DNA of 64,000 bases, taken from Ilyonectria destructans (Eukaryota > Ascomycota > Sordariomycetes > Hypocreales > Nectriaceae). Positions 21,102 through 33,000 of this stretch are shown here, one piece after another (the stretch's first letter is position 1; the number at the start of each line of letters is the position of its first letter). The notes beneath the pieces are model-generated. The model was not told the origin of the DNA. It saw only the letters and a program-made list of their open reading frames with translations, and ran no database searches. The DNA lies in contig JAHEWK010000015.1 of the NCBI GenBank assembly GCA_020740775.1, positions 496,001-560,000 on the forward strand, read 5' to 3'. The position numbers and the translations under genes are program-made.

Positions 21102-22690
21102 TTACTTCTTCTTCACAACTCCCAGCTGGCTCCGCACCGGCAAATTCACCCTCCCCGCAACCTCGGGCAAACCCTCCAGCTCTACGCCCTTCTGGAACAG
21201 CATGCAATACGTCGACCCGCCAAAATGGAACATGCCCGTCTCATCTCCCTTCATGACGTGCTGCCCTTCGCGGACCGTGATCTCGCACGTACTCACCTCC
21301 TCCATGCCAATCGCTATAAACGCCACCAGCCCGATGTCCGCATTGTCCGCCTCAATCACAATGATGCCCCGCGCCGCCATCGCCGACAGATACCCCTGGG
21401 CGCCCTCGACTCCCGTCTCGGAGACGTCCTGCTCGCCCACCTCCTCGGACAGCAGCACGCTGAAGTACGTGCCCTCCTGCACGAAGGCGCGCCGCACCGT
21501 CCCCGACACGGGCGAGTGCCACCGGTGGTACGACAGCGCCGAGAGGAAGGCCTGGTACACGGTGCCGCCCTCGAAGGCGTACGCGAGGGGGTCGTGGGCC
21601 AGCATGTCGAGGACGGAGTACGGCTGGCCCTTGTTGAAGAACTCGTCGCGGAGCTTGACGTCGTGCTGGGCGTGGAAAGTGGTTGACTCGCACGCGTTGG
21701 CGATGACGCTGTCGTCTTTGGGATGGGCGACAGGGCGTGCAGAGTCGTGCACTCGTCGGGTGAAGAAATCTGCATCTGAAGTAAGCGGGCTGCGTAGACA
21801 TAGATGACTTTCGGTGAAACCAACCATCCCAAGACTTGAAGCCGTAGTGTTCGGCAGACGGGTCGCAGATGTACATTTCCTCAAACTTGAATGACGACTT
21901 GTTCGGGGCGTTCGCGACCTCCATGAGATCGTCCATGCCCGTCTTCCCGAACCAGCCCAACCGATCATCACCCAACACGGAAGCCGATTCAGGAGTCTAG
22001 GTTCCACGATGCAGTCAGCAACCTCCGAGTTACCACGGGCACGGAATGTCAAACGGAGCTTGCTCACCTGAAGATACTTTCCCCACTCATTGAGCAGCTT
22101 CTTCATCATTCGGTTCACATCCGGGTCCAAAAAAGCTGCATGCCCACTGCAACCACATCACCATCAGCATTGGCTACTCGTTCTCTCCAACTGCGTCACA
22201 TACCTCGGAGTCCCCATCTCGTAGTCAAAAACCGCACACATCGGAACGCCAATCATGCCCACGCCGGCCTCCGCATCGGACCAACTCGGCGCCTGGCTCA
22301 GGATATGGTTGAGCACCTGCAGCATGTGGTGATGGTCTCGCATCCGCGTGGCCACGTTCGACTCTCGCACGTACGGCTTCTTTCGCGAGGCCTCGTCAAA
22401 CATCTGTACAAAGTACATGTAGATGCGCGGGGTCGTTTCAATGAGCTGTTCAAACTCTTCGATCACGGGAAGGAGTTGCTGCGGGGTCTCGTCAACGTGA
22501 GATATCACGCGGCGGAGGTATTCTTGATGGATACGGTGGTCGGCTGGCAGCCAAGCCCCGGGTCTAGAAGAGTGATTTTGTTAGTGAGGTACTCATTATT
22601 GTGCCAAAGTGGGTAGATAGTGAGGGCATCTTCATACTTGTGAACCCGGTGTTCATCGGGTATCGAATACTCGCCGTGCTGAGTAACCAT
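21102..22690 (-). CDS. PsiD-like phosphatidylserine decarboxylase family protein
   Basis: Five exons on the minus strand: 22690-22638, 22563-22204, 22146-22068, 21996-21825 and 21769-21102, giving 443 residues. The N-terminal half has the family-specific domain seen in fungal PSD-like proteins (RDHHHMLQVLNHILSQAP, MIGVPMCAVFDYEMGTP, LLNEWGKYL). The C-terminal half is the decarboxylase domain: DDFFTRR, RPVAHPKDDSVIANACEST, FEGGTVYQAFLSALSYHRWH. FHFGGST has the predicted self-cleavage site G406-S407 that forms the pyruvoyl group. Length and layout match the soluble PSD-like class that includes the tryptophan decarboxylase PsiD rather than mitochondrial PSDs; no membrane anchor is seen. The substrate could be an aromatic amino acid or phosphatidylserine. 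The nearest gene upstream is TeaR-like; no biosynthetic cluster is evident. Confidence 0.85.
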
Positions 22691-23857
22691 GATGATCGTG
22701 CTTCTCAATCAATCTAGACTTGGTCTAGATCTTTTGCTTCCTGTCTTTCCTTCTCACAGTCGTCTCCGACGGCCATTATATCCACACGTCTGACAGAAGC
22801 CGTTTATCCGACTTAAAGCCCATAGCCGTCATCGATGACGTCGACCTACCCACACCGACATCAACAACTCTCAGATCCTCAAGCCCATGGAATTAACATT
22901 CACTCTCACATTGTTCTTGTTTCCCAAGTGCCGTGAGAGCCGGATCGTCTGCTGATGAGCGAAGCAACCTTGTTGCGTGAATCGACCATCAGGCCTAGTA
23001 CATCCATATCCGGCAATAGATTGCCGTCAATCATGACCAAGAGGTCTAAATATATCCACACCTCATACACATCACTTCCAAGGCACAGAATTATAGGTCC
23101 AAATGTCTTCCTATTCATCTACACCTGCTCCTTCTCTCCAACACGCTTGCAAACAAAAAACTTCCTTCGTCAGATCAGAGGGGTATCGTTACCCACCCAG
23201 CTCGCCACGGAAAACGGCCCAAGCATCGGGAGGACTCTCTTCCCGGGAAAAAGTCCAAGCAAACTCGCCGTTCACCCATCCCATCCCCTTTTGCTTCTCT
23301 CTAATCCTCCTCCTCCCTCCAATTCGCTATAAAGTGTGACTGAAGAAAAAAACACCTTGCAAGCAGAAACAAAAGTCGACTGTGTTAAAACAAAAGTGGC
23401 ATGCAGAAGTAAACTCAAAAAGTCCATGATTAAATACATACGATGAGGGGAACCCTAGGTCGAAGCTCTGAAGCCTCGCCTGTAAGACTGGAGAGCCAGC
23501 CCACCCATCCACGGTCAGTCTATCCCATCGGGGTTTCCGAATGAGTCCCGTGGACGCCGTATCATGGTTAAAAGAGTTGGCTGGGTAGTATCCAGTTCGA
23601 GGGTTCGGTAAAATGACTGTGGGAGAAAAAACAAAGGGAACAGCAGTTGCGTCGCTAAACAGGCGGCTTGGTTGGTATGGTATGGTTCAACTAACACAAT
23701 GGCTGAATGCAAGAAGTCGACAAGGAAATTCGTAACGTCGTCTAGTGTCGTCGGGACACGTCGGGGTGGGTATGTATAAGGCGAAGAGATGGCCGGTCTG
23801 AAATCGATTTGCGTCGGTGCCAGGTGCAAGGTGGCTAGGTTGGTATGTTCTGGTCGT
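22691..23857. other. Intergenic region between two minus-strand genes
   Basis: This holds the decarboxylase promoter side (from 22691) and the 3' side of the TeaR-like gene (to 23857). Short frames on both strands lack domains or codon bias. No RNA gene or repeat was recognised. Confidence 0.5.
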
Positions 23858-25539
23858 CTACATGACAACACAGCAGCCACAACCGCCCTTGCTGTCCTCG
23901 ATCGGCTCCGGGGGTGTTCGCTCTGGGGTCGGTCTCGGGGTTGGCTTCGGTGGTTCTTCCATCTGGGGTGGCGCTTGGGGTGTGACGGGGGTTCTAGGAC
24001 TAGCCAGAGGCGTGTGTGGCATTTTGTCTGAAATCTTGGGCATGGTGGAGTAGGACGAGCCTTGTCGGGGGCTCTTAGCCGGCTCCTTCAGAGGCCATTC
24101 ATCCTCTCCTGTACGGTTCTCCTCATCCGCTGGCTCAGTCTTCTCCAAATCCAGTGGCTTGAGCATGACGTTGTCATTGAGCGGCCGGAACTCCTTGTCG
24201 TAGACATCACCAAACTTGCCCTCCTTCTCCCACTTCTCCTGCTGTAAACGTCTCGCCACAGTCGGCAGGAGCTGTTGGTCGGGGGGTAGTCGAGGGTCGG
24301 GCTTGTAGGCATTGACCAGCCATGGTGGGTCGCCCTCTGGAGCTTTGGTTCCTCCTTGGTTGAGGTCTCCAGATCTGGTCGAGGGTCGGGTCGAGATGCT
24401 CCCGTTGGATTCTTTGTTGGAGCCAGATCGAGTCTTTGGTCGTCCTGTCGGGCCGGTTCTGCTCTGCCCAGACGTCTTACGAACGCTGGCGGCATTCTTC
24501 TTCGGGGACACGTCCGTAACGGACCGCCTTGCTCCGGGAATAGTGCCATTCATGGACACGGAGTCAGATCCTTTCATGCTAGCACTTCGGGACCGAGTCT
24601 TCTGGTTCGTCAAAGGCGCGTCCTCCTCCGGGCTATCAGATGCCTTCCACGAAGCAGATCGCTCAAAATGGTCGGCAAACGGCGCGGGGCTTATCTTGGC
24701 AACCGGAATTCGTGAGCCAGTCTTGAGGCTGCTCGGGATGGAGGTAAAGTACGCATTGGCCTCCTCCTCTGCAATCTCCTCGGGGGTTCTCAAGTCCCAG
24801 GTGTTCACAAGAGGTTCAATGACTGCTGTCGAGTTCTTCCGAGATCGATTAGTGTGCTCCGAGGCATCGGTGTTGCGACGCATGGCGCTGCGGCTCCGTT
24901 CTCTCCGCTGCTTGCTGGTAGCCCGCGCACGGGGAATGTAGATGCCAGCTGCCTGGAGTTCCTCATTCTCTATCCGTGCCAGCTTGTCTCGGTGGATCCA
25001 CTTGGAGTTTTCGTCCACGGGCTGCTTCGGCTCGGAGACGGCGGCCGAGCTTCGCTTGTGGTCGTCTCCGTTTTGGTGGAGGCCAACAGCACCCCAGGAG
25101 CCTTCGTCGATAATTGGGCTTGGTTTCAACTCTGGGTAGGGCGATGTGACATCGTCGCCGGATGTATCCAGTCTTGGTCCACCCATGTTGTCAGTCGAGT
25201 TCATCTTGCGAGAGGCCAGCTCGATGCCAGAGTGGTACGACGAGTCGATTGCATTGCCGTTGTGGGGAGCAAAATGGCGCCTGTGAGTATCGTCGTGGTG
25301 ATTCGCGGCGGTCGTGTTCATATCGACACCCATGCCCTAGAGAAGCGAAATCAGTGGTCTGGCCTACATAACAGCTGATACGTCCTGGCAGCTGGTGGCC
25401 TCCATATTAGATTGACGAAGGGGACGCGACTGACCTCCTTCTGGTGTTCGGAATAGCCCCAAGAATCGCGGACACCATGGCTGCTACGTGGTGGAGTTAT
25501 GGTTGCGGTGGTGTTCGGGGCGGGTGCCATTGTGGCCAT
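23858..25539 (-). CDS. teaR: TeaR-like prenylated cell-end marker receptor
   Basis: Two exons: 25539-25435 and 25336-23858, giving 527 residues. The N-terminus is MATMAPAPNTTATITPPR. The body is low-complexity and rich in Ser, Arg and Pro, with conserved islands such as KWIHRDKLARIENEELQAAG, NTWDLRTPEEIAEEE and DPPWLVNAYKPDPRLPPDQQ. A Pro-rich stretch precedes the terminal GGCGCCVVM, whose last four residues (CVVM) form a CaaX prenylation box, with extra cysteines for possible palmitoylation. In Aspergillus nidulans, TeaR is a prenylated plasma-membrane protein at hyphal tips that docks TeaA and steers polarised growth; the assignment rests on layout, the conserved islands and the CaaX box. 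Joining exon 1 is preferred over starting at ATG 25333, because the splice is in frame and adds a plausible N-terminus. Confidence 0.75.
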
Positions 25540-28500
25540 CTCGATGGCGCCCGCAACCCCCTAAATGACGGACAGGAAAACAAGGAGCCCGACAACGGTG
25601 CCGGGCGGACAGGGCGGAGACGCGGACGAGATCGTGGAGGAGGTGAGGAAACGGTCGAGAATGTCGATGACAAGTCGACGGCCAGTCGTCAACAGCACCA
25701 AAGTCGTGGATCGAGGGAACGAGAGACGGAGTGAGGAGAGTTGTGGGCGGGTCCTGGAGGGGGCGCGACGGCTCGACGGAGGGAGCGAGGCACAAGTGAG
25801 AGGCAAGGATGGCCGTCGACGAGAAGGGACGTGGCGATGCCGAGGCGCACAGGACGGAGTGAGCGTGGGCGGAGACGACACAGCAGACGAAGTCGCTGGC
25901 GATGCCAATTCGTCAGGGCGAAGCGCGTCGGGAGCGGGAGGCGGAAGGCGGGCACGAGATGGGAGGTGAGGATGGGGATTTTCCGAGGTTCAAGGGGAGT
26001 TTGGGGAGGCTGGTTGGCTGGTTGGCTGGATGGCGCGGGAGTTCTGGCACTGTGCGCCAAGCGTGCGGACGGCCAGGGTACTTGCTGCCGCTACCAGCTC
26101 TGTGATGGTAGGGGACCTTAGCTTGTAGGTGAGGCCGAAACCAGCCAGCAGGGCAGGGTGGGTTCACCAGAGTGCACTGGGGGCAGTCGGTATGGGCCTG
26201 GACGGGAACGGGGGGGCCGTTCAGTTCAGAACCTCCTTCAGAAGGCCGCTAGGGGCTGTCGCGGCGTCGGGACCTTGAGCTCCCCCTGTAGGCGCCCCGT
26301 TATCCAGGGCGCTGCCAGCCTGCGGTCCAGTGATCCAGCGGCCCAACTCCCCACTAAGCAGCGCAGGGTGCGGCGGCGGGGTGAGGTTCCCTCGATGGGG
26401 GCAGATGGGGCGCTGACGGGGGCTTGGACGGGAGCGGCGACGGTGGCTTGGGGAGATGGAGGTGATGGGATGGAGAAGTTTCGACGGGGAAATGATGGAG
26501 AGACAAGAGACCTTTTTCGCTCCAAGTGCGGGCTACGAGCTGTTGACGTCTGGACAAGCTAGTGGTTCTTCATGATTAATGACCTGGCCTTAGTCCGCCC
26601 GAAAAGCCATGGCACGCGTGCCGTATTTTTACGTTGGCGGCGGTCGCGGAGTCGAACAACTCGTCGTACCGATCAATCGAGTGAGACGAGGAGGTGGCGA
26701 TGGTTACAGCACAGTCCGGGCGTGCATATCATACAGTACAAAAGCATATCGTGCAGCACAGCATACGTAGTGCAGCGGCTGCGCGTAAGAGATGCATCAT
26801 CCACGGCAATGGATCGCTCTCCACTGCGACTATGCAGCGCCCACCGCCCACTGCCGCAGGCCGACCCGCCAATGGGCAGCGCTGTTGCGGTCTGCGTCGA
26901 GGGCGCCCCCAGTCTGTGGTTTCATGCTGATTGCTCAATGGATGAAGCAGCGAAGGAATAGCGCGCAGCCAACACGACGGAGCAGAACGAGTGGGAGCGT
27001 AGAAGCGTCCCAGGGACGGGGGCGACGCACAGAAGCGCAATTGCTACGTAGCAGACAACTGGCCGAGAGGTCCTCAGGAGGAGACTGAATCTACGGTGGA
27101 CGTGTGCGGTGGGAGGTCGCATGACAGGGGCTGCATGCACAAATCCAACAAGCCAACCATACTGCGTACCTAGGTAGGTAGGTACCTGGCAGGCCGTTAT
27201 TCGATGTGACCGAGACCGAGCGGGACAGGGGACGGGCAGTCAACGTGAGGGCGAAGAGGAGAGAGGAAGCCAATGCAGCAAGTCGAAGCAGAGTCTCCAG
27301 GGTCATCATTGCTTTTTCTCTGCAGGTGACAGCCAGTCCGCTGGGGGGCTGGTGGATTCGGCCTCGTGCACTCATCCATCTCATCTCCTCTTCTCACGCT
27401 GAGTCGTCTCGTGTCTCACTCTCTCCATCTTGCATCGTGCTGTCGATATCCCCCTCTGCGCGCGTTGTCGGCCAGGCCGGCCAGCATGAAGACCACCATG
27501 CAAATGGCCTCACCGCCGTTATCGTCATCTCCTCTCCCTTCATGCAGCAACCGTTGGAGTCACCATCCGGGCGACACGGGCTATCTATGTATAATGACAA
27601 TCTCGACATGGGCGGACCGGGGCCCCAAGCTAGGGATGCCGAAATTAGCTGGTCGTCCAGTCTCCGTCCCGTTGCACTGGGAATGGACCACTCCTTGTGC
27701 ACGTCCCTCCAGCCTCATTTTCCCTTGCTCGAGTTAATCAGCTTTAATCAAGTCGAGGGAACACAGAGGAGACAAGAGATGAGAAGCGTCTCGTCACAAA
27801 AATCGTCGAGAAATTCCATCTGATGGGCGTCGAACTGTCAAGAGATCCGGCCCAGCACTAGTAGAGCCGCCTGTCGTCTCAGCCTGCACTATCGACGCAT
27901 AGTGTAATCGTCCGTCGCAGTCAGACCAGGACCAACAGAGACTTGGTTGCGAACGGAAGTTTCAAGCTTCCACCACTACGTACCTCGAGACGCTTCCAGG
28001 CAGGTTATCTGCGTTCGCACTGTACCAGCACTGTACTACTTGTCCAGAACCCGTGAAACGCCCCACAAGCTGTCACGGCACTTGTTTCCTCTAGCATCTC
28101 GGTTCCAGCCGTCACGTCCCACCCATCATCACCTCCCAGGCGTTGTTTTGTGCTTCGTCAGGCCATCAAACAAGCAATAATTTAGCCCTTGCTATTGTTT
28201 CCAACCAGGCATCACTTCCACCACCGCTTCTATACGCCTTGCTCTCATTATTCTGCAGCGCCTCGTCGGTTGACATCTCCCTATCGCTGGGCGCTCTGCA
28301 AGACATCGACCGTAGCACTGTCATCAAGACAATCACATCAAACATTCAACTCTTACGTATCTCTTTCTTCGGCGCCGTCCCTCATTTCCCGTGTCGATAT
28401 CTTCAAACTGCCTCCCGGAGAGGCTCAATCGCTGTGACTCTTTAGCTTCAACGAAGTTAATGGATGGTGGACCGTCAGACAAGACGACTGACCGACTCCT

Positions 28501-28757
28501 CATGGCTGCCTGATCAGTGAGTCACGTCAACGACTCTCCATCCGGAAACATGATCTATCAACATCGCGAGTCGAAATGAGCCTTCCTTTCTGTTAGCCAG
28601 CCGGATCCGTAGACCACAATTGTCTGAGACATCCCCCACTGTCTCCACGGCCTCGACCACTCCACGACTCACTAGTGTTTACCAAGACACGCGTTTTCAT
28701 ATCGCTCTTGTGCAAGGCGCCCAGTTTCTTGGCTGAGACCTTCATCAGGTAGACACG
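25540..28757. other. Long divergent intergenic region
   Basis: This 3.2-kb GC-rich stretch separates the divergent TeaR-like and phosphoesterase genes and probably holds both promoters and long leaders. Many short overlapping frames occur but none has a domain. Near 27,165-27,190 is a palindrome-like run of CCTAGGTAGGTAGGTACC. The last part (28,050-28,750) is pyrimidine-rich on the plus strand, as in fungal promoters. Confidence 0.5.
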
Positions 28758-30051
28758 ATGGCGGCCGTCCCCATGCGCAGGAGAACGAGAATTGTCTGCA
28801 TCTCAGACACTCACAATTGCACAGTGAAACTACCCAAGGGAGATGTCCTCATCCATGCCGGGGATCTCACGAACCAGGGAAGCCATACTGAGGTACGAGT
28901 CCCCATATCTGTTCTCAGTTGTTGCGACCTCAAGAAGAGTCTCCTGGGTCCGTTATTTGTCAAAACCACCAGCTCATGGCTCGTGTCTAGCTTTCCAAGG
29001 CTGTGAGATGGCTAGAGCAGGCTGACTTTGAGACCAAGATTGTCATCGCTGGTAAGGTTGCCCTCATAAATATCCTATCCAACCTTAGTTCGAAGTCACT
29101 AACACGGATTCAAATCCAGGAAATCATGACATTACTTTAGATAAAGACTTCTTTGCGGAACATGGCCTCTACTTCCACAACAAGAACCCTCAGTCTCCCG
29201 AAGAATGTCTTTCACTATTCACTTCGTCACCATCAATCACATACCTAAACCACGAGTCGGCCACTATACGTCTGACTTCTCCATCCGGGCCACGCACACA
29301 GTTCACCATCTTTGGTTCTCCTTACTCTCCGCGCAATGGGCTTTGGGCATTCAACTACGACGCCCCGCAGAATCCCAGCAACTGCGCGGACCTGACGAGT
29401 ATCTGGGAGCAGATTCCCCTTGAGACAGATATCGTCGTTACACACACACCTCCGAGAACTCACTGCGATGAGACCAATGACCGTCGAGCTGCCGGCTGCG
29501 AGGCTTTGAGGCAGGCCCTGTGGCGGGTGCGGCCTCAACTCGCCGTCTGCGGACATGTCCATCCCGGCAGAGGTGCAGAGCGGGTGAAATGGGACTTGAG
29601 CTCTCGGAACATCTCATTCAAAGAAGAAAGCGTCCTCTGCTGGCAAGACCCCGGTGAGGGAAACAACAAGATCAGCCTCGTTGATCTTACCGGGAAGAAG
29701 GCTCCCACGCTCGCCAACGACGGCTCACATCCAGGCAGACCCCAGCGGCCGTCATCGTCAGAGGGCCCTGACGCAATGGCAAGTCCTATCGCCACAACCT
29801 CGGCAGACAGCCCGCCATTCACATTCGGCTCCAGTGATGTTGGTGCCCAAGTCTGTCGTAGCAACGTCGGGCTGGGAGGAGATCCTACCTCGCCTCGAAG
29901 CGACCAGGCTGCCCTCGCTGGGAGGATGGGCCGCCGAGAGACATGTGTGGTGAACGCAGCCATCATGAAGAAGAATTACCCACATGTGGGGAGCAGGCAG
30001 CTCAATAAAGCCATTGTGGTTGACCTGGATCTGCCAATGTGGGAGGAGTGA
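28758..30051 (+). CDS. Calcineurin-like metallophosphoesterase
   Basis: Three exons: 28758-28892, 28991-29051 and 29120-30051, giving 375 residues. The metal-binding motifs are present in order: SDTH (D17, H19), GDVLIHAGDL (D36), GNHD (66-69, formed across the second splice), the THTPPRTHCDE loop, and GHVH (210-213). This is the short cytosolic family related to MPPED-type phosphodiesterases. The C-terminal third adds a Ser/Pro-rich linker and a conserved tail (ETCVVNAAIMKKNYPHVG, IVVDLDLPMW). Its physiological substrate is unknown. The start is the first in-frame ATG upstream of the beta-strand IVCISDTHN. Confidence 0.88.
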
Positions 30052-33000
30052 GGCTTCAGATGTGGTAGTATAGACTTAGTGATGGTGTGGTCGGCTCCTG
30101 GTATAGGGTAGGCGCATTCAATCCGCATGTGTAGATGGACAAGTTGATGCCCAACGCAACCTCATGTCAAGTCTTCAAGAACACCTCAATTACAATGCAT
30201 TTTAAACACGCCTATTGGTTCAATTCGTGACTTGGGACAACAGTCTCTGCGGCAAGCCGCATTGAGATCCATTTGGGTTGTGACATTACGTTGCCAACAT
30301 GTTCAATGGCGAACACCATCTTCCACGTCTCCAACGAACATTGGCGGAATGCGACAAGGCTATCCACAAGATGAGTAACTACGAACCGGGAAAGTGGTAG
30401 AGCCACGTCAGAGTTCTCGGTTCGTTCCCCCAGAAGAACCGACACGTTTACAGACTACCGATTAGGGGGTTGCCCGGTCTGGTCTGGCCTCATTGCGCGA
30501 GTGAGCTGGATGAGTTCAGCTTATCTACCCTATGGCCCGCTAACGTCATCTCGTGTTCGACCAAAAGGGAGATGTGTTTGGCGAGTCTAGCAACTCTGGG
30601 AAGGACTTTTGGGTCTACTCTTTTTCGAGGGAATGGAGCCGACCGGTTTGGCCATGTGGCTTGCTGCTAACATGTCTAGGCGTCTCAGCTGAAGCTGTCT
30701 ATCCAGAACGGCAGGCTATCACAGCTGACTCTATCCCCTTCTGATTTACCACTCACTGCGTCTCCAAATCCGAGCCATGGCCTTCCCCTCATTCCAATTG
30801 ACCACGAGGCCAAAGCCCTCGTCTGTCTCTAACCCCCAAGGCTCCCCCCTAGAGGGCCGATAGATCACCAGGTCGAGAGCAATTGCCCTCAAAAGGACTA
30901 CTTCGTCCTCCTTCGTCCCAGCTCGTCCGATCCCTCCCAAGGGCGAAACATGGCGAATGGGGAGCAATGGGTCCCCCTCAATCAATTGCGGGGGGAGGGG
31001 CACACTTGTCGCAGCCAAAGAGCCAACGGCGCTCCTGCTTGGCTGACAAGCTGACCATGGCTGTGTGGGGGAAAGCTCACCGCCACAGAGGATCCGATGA
31101 TGAGACTCGGCCAGGAATGACGCCCACAACGGACGACGACGAGGCCGGGGTGGCTGAGCGGGCAATTGCTATCTACGGCACTGTGATAAGCATCCTGACT
31201 CGGCTTCAGGGGGTTGGGAGTTACGACGGCGTAGGATTACTTCAGGGGGGAGGCTTATAGGATGGGTTCAAAGTGTACTCAAAGTGCACGAAGCAACACG
31301 GACGGGATAGGACAAAATGCACAACGCCCGGACCAACCCCGCGTTTGGCGCCCACCATCAGAAGAGACAAGCCGCAACGAGGCAACGAGGCAACCAGGCC
31401 CAGGAACAGAACAAGGCACAAGGCAAGGTCCCGCAGGACAGGGCAGGTCACAGGCGGACAGGGAGCTCCATGGCGTTGCCGCAGTGAGGTGACCGGGCGG
31501 TCGTAAGTAAGTCGCACTTGGAGGGGTAAAAACACAGGCGGTCTCCGAAAGAGGGACCATGGCGCGGGGTGGGGAGAGAGGGGGGATATGGAACCAGTCC
31601 GTTTCTGAGTTGCATCGTCGTATGTAGTCCGCCCAGTGCAGCATCTGAGGCATTTGAACCATGGGGGGAACTTGGCTAGGCTAGGGCCAGGGGGAGTGGT
31701 ATGGTGGGAGGACTCTGCGATGTGAGAGGCGCGGGTTGACGCGGGATATTCGTTGCCATGGTGCTCTGCGCGCGTTTATGTAGGACTCAAGGGGTCCAAT
31801 CGACGGATGGCATCGCCAATCGCGGAATGCTTTAGGGTAAGTTAACTTGAGTGGTTTGGGTTAGCTGGGCGAGAAGTGCAACAGTTCTCACAGGACGACA
31901 TACATATTCGTAATAGTACATCCTGTCAGCGGCAGTATGGAGTACAGCAGTTGTGGCCCGCCGCCAGAGCTCCCCTAGGCTTAGATGCCATCCACTGTCC
32001 ATCAATTACACGGCTCATCCCTCTACTCACACCTCGCATGTCTCTGTCTAATCGTCATACTATGGGGCACGTGGAACGCCTGCAACACCTGAGAAACAGG
32101 ATGCTTTCACATCACGCACCAGTCACTGCCCATGCCGGCACAGGAGACAAAACCTCTGGCAGTGAGGGCCCACGTGGTGCCGGTCCCTCCACCGCTCGCT
32201 GCACCTAAAAAGCCCGCTTGATCGACCAAGGGAGCCCTAATGGGGAGAGGGGCATGGACGGGCTTGCTTGGTCCCCATCGCGCGGCCGGAAAGGGTCACG
32301 ACCTGATTCCACGCAACCGTATGATGGTGGGCTGTCTTGTATGTCATTCGGAGCTGGTGCGACGCTCTGTACGTCGTAACTTTAGCTGCGGCTGCGAGAA
32401 GGGAATCAAGGCAAACCTTCTGATCGGCAGTCTCCGTTTTCCCCTTCCTTTTTGCCCCGGAAGCTTGTTCTTTTCTCCGGACGAAGCATTCTAGAATCCC
32501 GCCATCGGAGAGCCGTGTTTCTCGTGTTAGTCAACGCTGGCTCGCGTTGGGCGCGGACACCTACTGCCACCAACTGACCAACTCACGACCGGACACTCCA
32601 GTCCGAAGACCCTCCGCAAGGCCACTGGAGCAAAGGTCCATTCTACCCTTTGGCCTTTGGGCGGCCAGAGGGCTGAGCAGAACTGGGATGAACCTAGCCC
32701 AAGGCCTGTGATCCTCAAGCCACGCTCCGATCAGATCAGTCAGGTCCCGGCGAGGGGCGTGGGACCCCACCTGGCGAAAGCCCTTAACCCCAAGGCATGG
32801 CGCGCGCAGGAAGAAAAAAAGAGGACTCGATTTGATGGATGCTTGCTCGATCGCGCCTGTTGCTATTCCTATCGCGGCGCACTCTGGCTCGGATCCACTG
32901 GCCAGGCCCTAAGTTACCTAGATTGGGAGAAGACAAGAAAGGGACCCCCTGGCCAACCGGAGGCTCGTCGATGTTTTCCTTGCTGGCTTCGGCACCTGGG

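Noticed and set aside
30746..31165. Minus-strand frame of 139 codons with a protein-like C-terminal half
   Set aside because: No domain, no splice partners, and an opposing plus frame overlaps it; not enough to call a gene.
31140..31215. tRNA-like phrase GGGGTGGCTGAGCGGGCAATTGC
   Set aside because: It resembles an A box of Ser/Leu tRNA, but no B box (GGTTCGANTCC) follows and no cloverleaf can be drawn.
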